In this document: one piece after another, positions 50,676 through 60,451 of the stretch | How positions within the stretch are numbered: the first letter of the stretch is position 1 | Layout of the letters: each line of letters starts with the position of its first letter | Assembly (NCBI RefSeq): GCF_003339815.1 | Contig: NZ_PPTT01000009.1 | Coordinates: 1-64,000, forward strand | Origin: Eggerthella sinensis | Lineage (GTDB): Bacteria > Actinomycetota > Coriobacteriia > Coriobacteriales > Eggerthellaceae | Direction: 5' to 3' | Length of the DNA: 64,000 nucleotides | Made by a program: the position numbers and the translations under genes | Notes under the pieces: model-generated | What the model saw: the letters and a program-made list of their open reading frames with translations, nothing else | Told to the model about the DNA's origin: nothing | Database searches by the model: none

Positions 50676-52862
50676 CTACGCCACCACCTTGGACTCTTCC
50701 ACCTTCTCCACGTACCAGTTCAGGAACTTCATGAGGGGCTTGCGCAGCACGAGCCCCAGCAGCGCGGCCGGGACGAGGAACAGCGCGAGCTGGCCCATCT
50801 GAATCCAGAAATCGTTCTGGTAGACGCCCATCATGGCGGCGCGCATGGCGCTGATCACATGGGTTGCCGGCAGAAACGGGCTGACCACCTGGAAGAAGTC
50901 CGGCAAGAGCGGCAGCGGGAAGCTGCCGCCGCCGCTGGTCACCTGGATGATGAGCAGCAGCACCGCGATGGCCTTGCCCAGGTTCGCGAACGACACCACC
51001 AGCGCGTAGATGAAGAACGTGAACACGAGGCCCGCCATCCAGAAGCACAGCATGAACAGCCACGGGTCGCTCACCTGCACGCCGAGGAACAGCATGTTGC
51101 CCAGGGCCATGCACGTGGTTTGCAGAAGCGATAGCACGGCGAACACCCCGAAGCGCCCGAGGAACAGCTGGTAGAGCTGCGGGTCGTCAAGCTGGTGCTC
51201 GGCCTTGCGCGACACGGTGGTCTTGATCACCACCACGAGCAAGAGCGACCCGATCCATATGGCGAGCGTCGTGTACAGCGGCGCCATCTGCGAGCCGAAG
51301 TTGTCGGCCGGGAACACCGCCTCGCGGTCGAGCTGCACCGGCGCCGCGAGCGCCGCGGCCAGCGTCGCGGGATCGGACCCCAGCATGGCGCGCAGCTCGT
51401 CGGTGCTGCCGCTCGACAGCGCGGCCACGATGGCGTCGCCGAGGCCGGTGAGCTTCTCCGACGAGGCCGCGAGATCGCTCGCCGCGTCGTCGAGCTTCTG
51501 CTTCGCCCCGCCCAGCTGGTCGGACACCGACTGCGCCGACCCCTCCAAGCTCGCGGCCGCCCCGTCGAGCTTCGCCGCGCTGTCGCCGAGCGAGGCGACC
51601 GCGGCCGCCACCTCGGCCTGCAGCCGCTCCATGCCCGGGCGGATGTCGGTGTCGAAGTTCGTCGACAGCCCGCTCACGCTCTGCTGCGCCTCGGCGGCGA
51701 GCTGCTTCACCTCGTCGTGCTTGCCCTGCGCGTCGGCGTTGCCCGCCTCGATGTCGGAGGCAGCGCCCGTCAGGCCGTCGCGCAGGCGCTCCTGCTGCGC
51801 GATGGACGCCCGCACCTGGGAGATGAGCAGCTCCACCGTGGGCTGGTAGTCGGAAGGCACGCTGCCTTTCAGCTCCTCGAGCTGCGCCGCGATGGCCTCG
51901 TACTGGGAAATCTGCCCGTCGACGGCGCTCGCCTGGCCGCGCAGCCGCGCGGCGGAATCGGCCGCGAGCGCGTCGGCCGAGCCGAACGCCGCGTCGATGG
52001 CGTCGGCCACGCCGGCGTACCCGTCGCTGCTGCTCTGCAGCGCGTTCGCCAGATCGTCCGACGAGGCCGCAAGCGCGTCGGCAATGGAAGAGACGGCCTG
52101 CTTGGAGCCGCCCGCCGTCTCCCCCACCTGCCCGGCGGCGCTTTTGGCCTGCGACAGCAGCGCCGACGAGCCGTTCACGAGCGCCTGCGACGACTCCATG
52201 ATGGACGAGTAGGTGGTGAGCACCGCGGCGGCCTGCGCCATCTGCGCGCCCATGGCGTTCACGTGGGCGGCCACGTCGCCGATGCGGCCGTCGGCGTCGG
52301 AGCTGGCGGCGTAGTCGGACAGCGACGACGACACGGCCAGGGCCACTTCGGACAGCGTCTCGGCGAACACCTTGTTCACCTCGTAGGACACCTGGTCGGC
52401 GCCCTGGTCGGTCACCTTCGGCGCCACCGCGCTCTTCTTCTCGTTCGTGTAGTACACGATGTGCGCGTGCTCCACGTCATCGGAGTAGAACGTCATCATG
52501 TCCTTGCTGAAACTGGGCGGGATCACCACGGCCGCGTAGTACTTCCCCGACCGTGCGCCGTCGACGGCCTCCTCCTCGCTGACGAACGTCCAGTTCAGCT
52601 GGTCGTTCGCCCGCAACGCGGACACAACCTGCTCGCCGACGTTCACCTTGAGGGGCACCAGATCGCTCTGGTAGCCCTCGTCGGTGTTCGCCACGGCCAC
52701 GGTGAGGTTGCCCGTGTTGTCGAACACGTCCCAGCAGGCGATGATGTTGTACCAGCTGAAGATGGACGGGATGAGCACGAGGCCGAGCACGATGATGCCC
52801 GTCACCACGTTCGTGGTGAGGCGCCGCACATCGTTGCGAAAGAGATGCCAGATGTTACGCAC
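50676..52862 (-). CDS. YhgE/Pip-family membrane protein (second of pair)
   Basis: A 728-residue protein of the YhgE/Pip type. One N-terminal helix (VVTGIIVLGLVLIPSIFSWY), the YhgE block NTGNLTVAVANTDEGYQSDL, a long extracytoplasmic region rich in Ala/Ser/Gln heptads (about 170-520), and a C-terminal ABC-2-like bundle of five helices (about 540-715). The family includes phage-infection protein and ESX/T7-like exporters' relatives; transport of large or lipid substrates is inferred. The GTG at 52862 overlaps the upstream paralogue by 8 nt. Confidence 0.82.
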   Translation of the reverse strand: MRNIWHLFRNDVRRLTTNVVTGIIVLGLVLIPSIFSWYNIIACWDVFDNTGNLTVAVANTDEGYQSDLVPLKVNVGEQVVSALRANDQLNWTFVSEEEAVDGARSGKYYAAVVIPPSFSKDMMTFYSDDVEHAHIVYYTNEKKSAVAPKVTDQGADQVSYEVNKVFAETLSEVALAVSSSLSDYAASSDADGRIGDVAAHVNAMGAQMAQAAAVLTTYSSIMESSQALVNGSSALLSQAKSAAGQVGETAGGSKQAVSSIADALAASSDDLANALQSSSDGYAGVADAIDAAFGSADALAADSAARLRGQASAVDGQISQYEAIAAQLEELKGSVPSDYQPTVELLISQVRASIAQQERLRDGLTGAASDIEAGNADAQGKHDEVKQLAAEAQQSVSGLSTNFDTDIRPGMERLQAEVAAAVASLGDSAAKLDGAAASLEGSAQSVSDQLGGAKQKLDDAASDLAASSEKLTGLGDAIVAALSSGSTDELRAMLGSDPATLAAALAAPVQLDREAVFPADNFGSQMAPLYTTLAIWIGSLLLVVVIKTTVSRKAEHQLDDPQLYQLFLGRFGVFAVLSLLQTTCMALGNMLFLGVQVSDPWLFMLCFWMAGLVFTFFIYALVVSFANLGKAIAVLLLIIQVTSGGGSFPLPLLPDFFQVVSPFLPATHVISAMRAAMMGVYQNDFWIQMGQLALFLVPAALLGLVLRKPLMKFLNWYVEKVEESKVVA

Positions 52863-55449
52863 GGCCGGCCCCCTTCCCCGCACCGTCCGGCGCCGGCAGC
52901 GGCGCCTCGTCCAGGCTCGTGCGCGCCGAGAACAGCGCGCGCAGCTCGTCGTCGCTCAGGGCGCCCAGCGTCACCTGCCGCTCGAGGCTGTCGCGAACGT
53001 GTTCGAGCACCACGAGGAACAGCATGACGATGACGAGCCAGACGAGCCACGCCGTGAGCACCACCACGCGCGTGCTGCCCGTCACCGAGAACACCACCGT
53101 GGCCACGGTGGGCACCGCGATGCCGAAGAACCACGCCCCGTGCAAGAGGTGCGGGTACCAGGTGATGAAGCGTTGCGCGTGCTGGCGCAGGCGCACCCGG
53201 TACTCCTCGCGGTCGGCCAGCGCGCGCGTGAGCTGCGCCACGCGATAGCGGCGCATGGGCACCTGCACGTCCTCACCGTTCAGGATGTCGCTCTCCTTGA
53301 TCTGCTGGGCGAACATCCTGTTGAGGTTCGTAAGGTACGGGCGCAGGCCCAGCCCGATGACGAACGAGACGGCCAGGAACACCAGCAGCATGCCCATGAG
53401 CGCGCCCCACTGCCCGTCGTAGAAGCCCGCGATGGTCTCGCGCATGGCGTTGATGCCGTACGTGAACGGGAAGAACGGGTAGACGGCCTGGAAGAAGTCG
53501 GGCGTCATCTCGATGGGGTACAGCCCCGTCGCGCCCGGGATCTGCGCGAACACGAGAATGACGCAGAGGCCCTTGCCGATGTGCTGCAGCGTCACCGACA
53601 GCGCGTACTGGATGCTGAGGTAGGTGAGCGACGCCGCGACGGCCGTGAGGAAGAACAGGGGCGCGTTCACCGTCTGCACGCCGATGACGAGGTCGCCCGC
53701 GCAGCACACGACGGCCTGCAACGTCGCGAACACGGCGAGGAACAGCCACCGGCCCAGGTAGCGCTGCGACAGGGTGAGGTTCTTGATGCCCTCGTCGTCC
53801 ACCTCCTGCTTGAGGATGACCATGAGCATGAACGCGCCGATCCACAGCGTGAGGTTCGTGAACAGCGGCGCCATGGCCGAGCCGTAGGCGTTGAGCGGGT
53901 ACAGCTTCTCGGTGGTGAGCTCGGTGGGCGACTGCATGAAGTCGGCGATCTTGCCCGCGTCGAGCGTGCCGTTGTCGAACAGGCTGGAAAGCGCGCCCGA
54001 CGTGCCGAGGGCCACGAGGTCGGTCTGCACGGTGTCGAGGCTGGTCTCGAGGCCGGCCAGCAGCGCATCGGTCTGGTCGAGCGCCGTGCGCGTGGTGCCC
54101 AGCGTGGAGACGAGCTGGTCGAGGACGAGCGACGCCTGGTCGACGAGCAGCGTCTGGTTCGACACCGCCGCGGCGAGGCTGCCCGCCGTGCCGCCGATCT
54201 GCGAGAGCGCGCTGTTCACCGCGGGCAGCGTGGTGGACGTCAGCGTGGAGCGGTAGTCGTCCGCGCTGCCCAGCGTGCCCTGCACCGCGGCGTTCACCGC
54301 GTCCGATGCGCCGGATATCGTCTGGGCCGCGCCGCCCATGGCGTCCGCCACCGCGCCCGCGTCGGACAGCGCCTGCTTCAGGTCGGCGTTGCGCGTCTCG
54401 AGGCTGTCCACCGTCTGGCCCAGCAGCTCTTTGGCGGGGTCGTCGTCGGGCAGCGCCTGCTGCATGGCCTTGAGCTGCTCGATGACGGCGGCGTTCTGGT
54501 CGGCTGCGGCCTGCCCGCTTTCCACCGCGCCGCCCACTTCGCCCTGCGCTTTCACCACGGCGCTCGCGGCGGTGCCCACCGACGCGTTCGCCTTGGCGGC
54601 GGCCTGCGATGCCAGAAGCGAGCTCTGGTCCATCACCGACAGCATGCTCGTCGAGAACAGCCCGAGGTCGCTCTGCGTGGCCGCGGTGAGCGCGGACACC
54701 TGCACGAGCTGGTCGCTCAACAGCGCGATGTCGTCCTTCGCGCCGCCGAGCGAGGCCTTCGCATCCTGCGCGCGGCCGACGGCCCCCTGGGTCGCCTCGG
54801 CGAGGCCCGCGATGGACGCGCGCCCGTCGGCGATGGTGGCCTTCGCCTTCTCGAACTGGGTCGCCACGCCGGCCTGCGACGTCTCGAGCTCGTTCTTCGC
54901 CTCGGCCAGCTTGCCGTCCACCGTGTCGGCCACGACGGAGCTCACCGTGGACACGAACGAGCTGTTGATGGTCTGGTCGAGCGTGGTGGCGCCCGTGTCG
55001 GTGATCTTCGGCGAGACGGCGCCGGCCTTCTCGTTCACGTAGTATTCGAGCTGCGGCTGGTGGAACTCGCCCGTGAGCAGCGTGGTGAAGTCTTCGCTGA
55101 ACTGCTCGGGGATGATGAACGCGGCGTAGGATTTCCCCGAACGCACCTCCTCGAGCGCGGTCTCGCGGTCGGTGAACGTCCATCCCAGCTGGTCGTTCGC
55201 GTGCAGCTGGTCCACCACCTCGTCGCCCAGCTGAAGCCGCCCCATGAGGGCGTTGTCCGCGCCCGCGTCCTCGTTCACCACGCACACGCGCAGGTTGCCC
55301 GTGTCGTCGTAGGGGTTCCAGAACCCCACGACGTTGAACCACGTGTACAGCGAAGGAAGGATCACGAGGACGATGGCAACCACCAACGCGGCGGGCGCCT
55401 TGAACAGCCTCAGGATGTCGCGCACGAACACGCGCAGCACGTTTCCCAC
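52855..55449 (-). CDS. YhgE/Pip-family membrane protein (first of pair)
   Basis: An 864-residue paralogue of the next gene with the same plan: N-terminal helix (PAALVVAIVLVILPSLYTWF), DDTGNLRVCVVNEDAGADNA, a long helical extracytoplasmic domain, then five C-terminal helices. It has an extra C-terminal piece (about 745-864) with two further helices and a charged tail. The GTG at 55449 follows GAGGAGGTCAAGCC. Translational overlap indicates that the pair forms a heteromeric membrane complex. No ATPase of the transporter kind is adjacent; the UvrA-like gene is divergent. Confidence 0.82.
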   Translation of the reverse strand: MGNVLRVFVRDILRLFKAPAALVVAIVLVILPSLYTWFNVVGFWNPYDDTGNLRVCVVNEDAGADNALMGRLQLGDEVVDQLHANDQLGWTFTDRETALEEVRSGKSYAAFIIPEQFSEDFTTLLTGEFHQPQLEYYVNEKAGAVSPKITDTGATTLDQTINSSFVSTVSSVVADTVDGKLAEAKNELETSQAGVATQFEKAKATIADGRASIAGLAEATQGAVGRAQDAKASLGGAKDDIALLSDQLVQVSALTAATQSDLGLFSTSMLSVMDQSSLLASQAAAKANASVGTAASAVVKAQGEVGGAVESGQAAADQNAAVIEQLKAMQQALPDDDPAKELLGQTVDSLETRNADLKQALSDAGAVADAMGGAAQTISGASDAVNAAVQGTLGSADDYRSTLTSTTLPAVNSALSQIGGTAGSLAAAVSNQTLLVDQASLVLDQLVSTLGTTRTALDQTDALLAGLETSLDTVQTDLVALGTSGALSSLFDNGTLDAGKIADFMQSPTELTTEKLYPLNAYGSAMAPLFTNLTLWIGAFMLMVILKQEVDDEGIKNLTLSQRYLGRWLFLAVFATLQAVVCCAGDLVIGVQTVNAPLFFLTAVAASLTYLSIQYALSVTLQHIGKGLCVILVFAQIPGATGLYPIEMTPDFFQAVYPFFPFTYGINAMRETIAGFYDGQWGALMGMLLVFLAVSFVIGLGLRPYLTNLNRMFAQQIKESDILNGEDVQVPMRRYRVAQLTRALADREEYRVRLRQHAQRFITWYPHLLHGAWFFGIAVPTVATVVFSVTGSTRVVVLTAWLVWLVIVMLFLVVLEHVRDSLERQVTLGALSDDELRALFSARTSLDEAPLPAPDGAGKGAGRA

Positions 55450-55691
55450 GGCTTGACCTCCTCGAACAAGTTTGCATTCCCGAATGCGCGCCCCCTCGGA
55501 CGCACGACAACCTTGTTATTCTAAAGCATCGGGCCTCCAAAAGCGTCGAACAGATTCCCGAATGTGTCAGTGCGCGCCCGTCCCGGGAACGGAGGCGGCG
55601 CTCGCGGTGGCGTTTCGCGCCGGGTGCGCTACTATGGCAGGAAGCGAAAACGGCGCCGCGCGCGCCCGACCCACCACCCGAGGATGCGTCC

Positions 55692-58235
55692 ATGGCCCGA
55701 CCGAACCCGCAGAACCCGCATACCGCGCCCGCCGCCCCCGACGACCGCGCGCCCGACCGTATCGAGGTGCGCGGCGCCCGCGTGCACAACCTGAAGAACG
55801 TCGACGTGGACATCCCCTTGAACGAGCTCGTGGGCATCGCGGGCGTGTCGGGGTCGGGCAAGTCGTCGCTCGCCCTGGGCGTGCTGTACGCCGAAGGGTC
55901 GCGGCGCTACCTCGAGGCGCTCTCCACCTACACGCGCCGCCGCCTGTCGCAGGCCGGCCGCGCCGCCGTCGACGAGGTGCTGCACGTGCCCGCGGCGCTC
56001 GCCCTGCATCAGCGCCCGGGCGTGCCCGGCGTGCGCAGCACGTTCGGCACGTCCACCGAGCTCCTGAACAGCCTGCGCCTGCTGTTCTCGCGCGTGGGCA
56101 GCCACGTGTGCCCGAACGGCCACCGCGTTGCGCCCACCCTGGCCGTGGCCGCCGAGCAGCTCATCGAGTGCCCCGTGTGCGGCGTGAGGTTCTACGGCCC
56201 CGGCGCCGAGGCGCTCGCCTTCAACAGCGAGGGCGCGTGCCCGGAATGCGACGGCACCGGCATCGTGCGCACGGTGGACGAGGGGACGCTCGTGCCCGAC
56301 GAGACGCTCACCATCGACGAGGGCGCCGTGCTGCCGTGGAGCACGCTCATGTGGGACCTCATGAAGCAGGTGGCGCGCGAGATGGGCATCCGCACCGACG
56401 TGCCCTTCAACCAGCTCACGCCCCATGAGCGCGACCTTGTGTTCCACGGCCCCGCCGAGAAGAAGCACATCCTGTACAAGGCGAAGAAAACCGACGCGTT
56501 CGCCGAGCTCGACTTCACCTACTTCAACGCCGTCTACACCGTGGAGAACGCGTTGGCGAAGGTGAAGGACGAGAAGGGCCTCGGGCGCGTGGCCCGCTTC
56601 CTCAAGCAGGGGACATGCCCCGTCTGCCACGGCACGCGCCTGTCGGAGGATGCGCGCAAGCCGCAGGTGGCGGGCATCAACCTGGCCGAGGCCACCGCGC
56701 TGACGCTCGGCGAGCTGGACGCGTGGGTGCAGGCCGTGCCCGCTACGCTGCCCGAGGAGATGCGGCCGATGGCCGCGAGCATCTGCGAGTCGTACCAGCA
56801 CACGGCCCGCCGCCTGAGCGACCTGGGGCTGGACTACCTCGCGCTCGACCGCGCGAGCGCGACGCTGTCCACCGGCGAGCGGCAGCGCGTGCAGCTGGCC
56901 CGCGCGGTGCGCAACCGCACCACCGGCGTGCTGTACGTGCTCGACGAGCCGTCCATCGGGCTGCACCCGTCCAACATCGACGGGCTGCTCGAGGTCATGC
57001 GCGACCTCATCGCCGACGGCAACTCGGTGGTCATGGTGGACCACGACACGCACATCCTGCGCCACGCCGACCATATCGTGGAAATGGGCCCCGCCGCCGG
57101 CGCCGGCGGCGGGCGGGTCATCGCGCAGGGGTCGCTCGCCGCGGTGGAGGCCGACCCCGCCTCGTCCATCGGCGGCTTCCTGTCGGGGGCCGCGAGCGTG
57201 CGCGTGCGCGAGCCGCTCGACGCCGACGAGGTGTTCGCCCGCGGGACCATCCACCTCGAAACCGAGGCGCTGCACACGGTGAAGCCGCTCGAGGCGGACG
57301 TGCCGCGCGCACGGCTCACCGCGGTCACCGGCGTGTCGGGCTCGGGCAAGACCACGCTCGTGCTGGAAAGCCTCATCCCGGCCCTCGCCGCGAACGCCGG
57401 CGGAACGCCGCTTCCCTCCCACGTGAAGCGCATCGACGCCGACGGCATCGTGCGGGCGAACCTCATCGACGCCACGCCCATCGGCACGAACGTGCGCTCA
57501 ACCGTGGCCACGTACGCCGGCGTGCACGACGACCTGCGCCGCGCCTTCGCGCGCACGCCCGACGCAAAGGCGGCGGGGCTCAAGGCGGGCGACTTCTCCT
57601 ACAACACCGGCAAACTGCGCTGCCCCGTCTGCGACGGCACGGGCTCCATCAGCCTCGACGTGCAGTTCCTGCCCGACGTGGACATTACCTGCCCCTCGTG
57701 TCGCGGCTCGCGCTACTCCGACGACGCCAGCCTCATCCATCGCCCGCGCAAGGACGCCGAGGACCCCGGCTGCACGCTGCCCCAGCTCATGGCGATGAGC
57801 GTGGACGAGGCCCTCGAGGCGACGTCCGACCTCAAGAAGGTGCGCGAGCGCCTGCAGACGCTGCACGACCTGGGGCTGGGGTACCTCACGCTCGGCGAGG
57901 CCACGCCGGCGCTGTCCGGCGGCGAGGCGCAGCGCCTCAAGCTGGCCAGCGAGATGGGCCGCGTGCAGGACGACGCCGTGTTCGTGTTCGACGAGCCCAC
58001 CATCGGCCTGCACCCCCTCGACGTGCGCGTGCTGCTGAACGTGTTCCAGGCGCTCGTGGAACAGGGCGCCACCGTGCTCGTCATCGAGCACGACCTCGAC
58101 GTCATAGCGAACGCCGACTACGTGATCGACCTCGGCCCCGGCGGCGGCGCCTCCGGCGGCCGCATCGTGGCCGTCGGCACCCCCGACCAGATAGCGCACG
58201 ACCCCGCCAGCATCACCGGAAGATACCTCGCATAG
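55692..58235 (+). CDS. UvrA2-like ABC ATPase (drug-resistance/repair paralogue)
   Basis: An 847-residue UvrA paralogue, about 100 residues shorter than UvrA1. Two ATPase modules: Walker A GVSGSGKSS (about 51) and GVSGSGKTT (about 548), signatures LSTGERQR and LSGGEAQR, and Walker B VLYVLDEPSIGLHP and VFVFDEPTIGLHP. Zinc-finger-like CPVCG...CPECDGTG and CPVCDGTG...CPSCRGSR are kept. Class II UvrA proteins lack part of the UvrB-binding region and are linked to resistance to DNA-binding antibiotics. It is divergent from the YhgE pair, which may export the compound it protects against (inference). Confidence 0.88.
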   Translation: MARPNPQNPHTAPAAPDDRAPDRIEVRGARVHNLKNVDVDIPLNELVGIAGVSGSGKSSLALGVLYAEGSRRYLEALSTYTRRRLSQAGRAAVDEVLHVPAALALHQRPGVPGVRSTFGTSTELLNSLRLLFSRVGSHVCPNGHRVAPTLAVAAEQLIECPVCGVRFYGPGAEALAFNSEGACPECDGTGIVRTVDEGTLVPDETLTIDEGAVLPWSTLMWDLMKQVAREMGIRTDVPFNQLTPHERDLVFHGPAEKKHILYKAKKTDAFAELDFTYFNAVYTVENALAKVKDEKGLGRVARFLKQGTCPVCHGTRLSEDARKPQVAGINLAEATALTLGELDAWVQAVPATLPEEMRPMAASICESYQHTARRLSDLGLDYLALDRASATLSTGERQRVQLARAVRNRTTGVLYVLDEPSIGLHPSNIDGLLEVMRDLIADGNSVVMVDHDTHILRHADHIVEMGPAAGAGGGRVIAQGSLAAVEADPASSIGGFLSGAASVRVREPLDADEVFARGTIHLETEALHTVKPLEADVPRARLTAVTGVSGSGKTTLVLESLIPALAANAGGTPLPSHVKRIDADGIVRANLIDATPIGTNVRSTVATYAGVHDDLRRAFARTPDAKAAGLKAGDFSYNTGKLRCPVCDGTGSISLDVQFLPDVDITCPSCRGSRYSDDASLIHRPRKDAEDPGCTLPQLMAMSVDEALEATSDLKKVRERLQTLHDLGLGYLTLGEATPALSGGEAQRLKLASEMGRVQDDAVFVFDEPTIGLHPLDVRVLLNVFQALVEQGATVLVIEHDLDVIANADYVIDLGPGGGASGGRIVAVGTPDQIAHDPASITGRYLA

Positions 58236-58256
58236 CAGCATCCGACTCCAAGGAGA

Positions 58257-58312
58257 ATCTTCGCTCCGAAAACACGCCTCAAGCGCGAAAACCGTGTTTT
58301 CGGAGCGAAGAT
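58257..58312. repeat. Perfect 19-bp palindrome with 18-nt loop
   Basis: ATCTTCGCTCCGAAAACAC (58257-58275) and its exact reverse complement (58294-58312) lie between convergent uvrA2-like and kinase genes. The loop is AAGCGCGAAA-rich. No T-run follows the stem, so a bidirectional terminator is possible but so is a dispersed palindromic repeat. Confidence 0.6.
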
Positions 58313-58352
58313 GAGCCCTCAACCTGGCCGCCGGCAAGCGCGAAGAGGGCCT

Positions 58353-59522
58353 CTAGCCTTCCCGTGCGGCGGGGACGGCGAGGGTGAACACGGTGACGCC
58401 GCGGTCGCTGCGGGCGGCGATGTCGCCGCCGTGCGCCGCGACGATCTCCTTCGCGATGGCCAGCCCCAACCCGGCGCCGCCGCGGTTCGTGGAGCGCGCG
58501 GCGTCCTCGCGGTAGAACTTCTCGAAGATGCTCTGCAGGTGCGCGGGAGATATCTCGCGGCCCCGGTTCTCCACCTCGATCACGGCCCTGCCGCCCTCCA
58601 CCGTCGCCGTGATGGGAATCGTCGAGCCCCGCTCCGCGAACGCGATGGCGTTGCGCACCACGTTCGAGAGCGCGCGGGCGAACTTGTCGGGATCGACGAA
58701 GAACGTCTCCCCCTTCGTCGCCTCCACCGACAGCTTCACGCCGCGCGCTTCCGCCTCGGGGAAGAACTCGTCGGCCATCTGCCGGCAGAAGAAGGCGATG
58801 TCCACCGTCTCCCGCTCGATGGAAACCGATTGCAGATTGTAGCGCGTGATCTCGAAGAACTCGTCGATCAGCCCGCCGAGGCGCTCGGCCTTCTCGTAGG
58901 CGATCCCCGCGAACTCGACGCGCTGCGCCTCGGGCAGGCTCGGCGTGTCGCGCAGCAGCGACAGGTAGCCCAGCACCGAGGTGAGCGGCGTGCGCGTGTC
59001 GTGCGCGAGGTAGGCCACCAGCTCGTTCTTGCGCTGCTCGGCCATCTTCGCGGCCACCTCGTCGGCGAGCGAGCGCAGCCTGATCTCCTCGAGCTCCGAG
59101 CGCACGATGCGCAGGTCGTCGGGCAGCTCGACCGGCTTGCCCCGGTCGGAGAACTGCCCGGCCACCGCCGCCGACAGCTCGTCGAAGTACCTGATGGATC
59201 GGTTGATGGTGGAGAACAGGATGCCGATGCAGACCACGAGGTACACCCCGACGACGAGCGGCGTCTTGAGCTCTTTCGCCGCATAGTACACCCCGAGGTC
59301 GCGCGCGGCGTACGTTCCGTCGCCGACCGCGTACACCTGCCACGAATCGAGGCTGGAGACGGTCGCGCTCGAATACATCGCATCCAACTCGTCCTGCGTG
59401 ATGGTGAACTCGTTGGCCGTCGCGTCCGCGATGGCGTTGCCGATGGCGGGGAACGCGTACTGGTACAGGTACACGCACGCCACGAGGAACACGGCGGTGA
59501 ACGCGGCGAGGATCAGGGCCAT
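58353..59522 (-). CDS. VanS-like sensor histidine kinase
   Basis: A 389-residue kinase. Two membrane helices (about 3-25 and 82-102) enclose a short sensor loop. A HAMP-like linker is followed by DHp with VAYLAHDTRTPLTSVLGYLS (shown as core HDTRTPL, His about 179) and HATPase with NVVRNAIAFA, NRGREI and GAGLGLAIAKEI. These match VanS-type kinases. The ATG at 59522 has no ribosome-binding site. A better-placed ATG at 59578 overlaps the regulator stop (ATGA), but its frame ends after 21 codons at a CGCGCG tract just before 59522; a 1-2 nt change there would join the two. Confidence 0.85.
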   Translation of the reverse strand: MALILAAFTAVFLVACVYLYQYAFPAIGNAIADATANEFTITQDELDAMYSSATVSSLDSWQVYAVGDGTYAARDLGVYYAAKELKTPLVVGVYLVVCIGILFSTINRSIRYFDELSAAVAGQFSDRGKPVELPDDLRIVRSELEEIRLRSLADEVAAKMAEQRKNELVAYLAHDTRTPLTSVLGYLSLLRDTPSLPEAQRVEFAGIAYEKAERLGGLIDEFFEITRYNLQSVSIERETVDIAFFCRQMADEFFPEAEARGVKLSVEATKGETFFVDPDKFARALSNVVRNAIAFAERGSTIPITATVEGGRAVIEVENRGREISPAHLQSIFEKFYREDAARSTNRGGAGLGLAIAKEIVAAHGGDIAARSDRGVTVFTLAVPAAREG

Positions 59523-59574
59523 GCGCGCGAAGAGCTGCGGCGCAGCAGCTTCGCCTGGGCGCTTTTGACCGCGC

Positions 59575-60282
59575 TCATCGGCCGCCCCCGAGCACGGAGA
59601 TCTTGTACCCCACGCCCCACGCGGTCTCGATGAACTTCTGCGAGCTGTCGATGGCCGCCAGCTTCTTGCGCAGGTTGCGGATGTGCACCATCACCGAGTT
59701 GCCGGCCGCGTCGTCGAAGCGCCCGCCCCACACCGTCTCGAAAATCTCCTGCGCGGACACGGGCTTGCCGCAGTTGCGCATGAGCAGCACGAGCGTGCCG
59801 AACTCCTTCGGCGACAGGCTCAGCGGCTCGCCGAGCAGCGACGCCGTGTGCGCGTCGACGTCCACTTCGATGCCACGTGCGCTCAGCAGCGAGGACGATT
59901 CCTCCGGAAAGCGCGTCGAGCGACGCAGGCGCGCCTTCGCGCGCGCCACGAGCTCGCGCGGCTTGAACGGCTTCGACACGTAATCGTCGGCGCCGAGCGT
60001 GAGGCCCACCACCTTGTCCACTTCCTCGTCCTTCGCCGACAGGAAGATGATGGGCACGTCGGACACGGCGCGGATGCCCTTGCACACCTCGAAGCCGTCG
60101 AGCTCGGGCATCATGATGTCGAGGATGACGAGGTCGACGCGCTCGCGGCCGAACGTCGAGAGCGCGTCCGCTCCGGAGAAGCACACGTGCGCGTCCATGC
60201 CCTCTTCGACGAGCAGCTTGCCCACCAGCTCGGCGATGGCCCGCTCGTCGTCCACCACCAGTATGCTCGGCTTCTTATCCAT
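59575..60282 (-). CDS. VanR-like OmpR-family response regulator
   Basis: A 235-residue regulator: receiver with VDDE, phospho-acceptor in LVILDIMMPELDG (Asp about 53), FLSAKDE and VSKPFKP; winged helix from about 135 with SPKEFGTLVLLMRN and FIETAWGVGYKI. It overlaps a potential kinase start and is divergent from the ligase-like gene at 60452, the usual arrangement for a regulator controlling the gene opposite. Start at 60282 (MDKKPSILVV); 60291 is an alternative. Confidence 0.9.
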   Translation of the reverse strand: MDKKPSILVVDDERAIAELVGKLLVEEGMDAHVCFSGADALSTFGRERVDLVILDIMMPELDGFEVCKGIRAVSDVPIIFLSAKDEEVDKVVGLTLGADDYVSKPFKPRELVARAKARLRRSTRFPEESSSLLSARGIEVDVDAHTASLLGEPLSLSPKEFGTLVLLMRNCGKPVSAQEIFETVWGGRFDDAAGNSVMVHIRNLRKKLAAIDSSQKFIETAWGVGYKISVLGGGR

Positions 60283-60451
60283 GGGCCCCATCCTAGCGCA
60301 CCCGCCCGCACCGTTTCCCTCCCTCGCGCAACCTCCTTCAAACGTTTAGGAAAACTTAAGGTCGATCAGGTTTTCGTCACGCTTCGCTATGGGAAACCCA
60401 AGGCCGCCGGAGGGTACGATGCTCTGCCCAACCACCCCGAAGGAGGCCACC

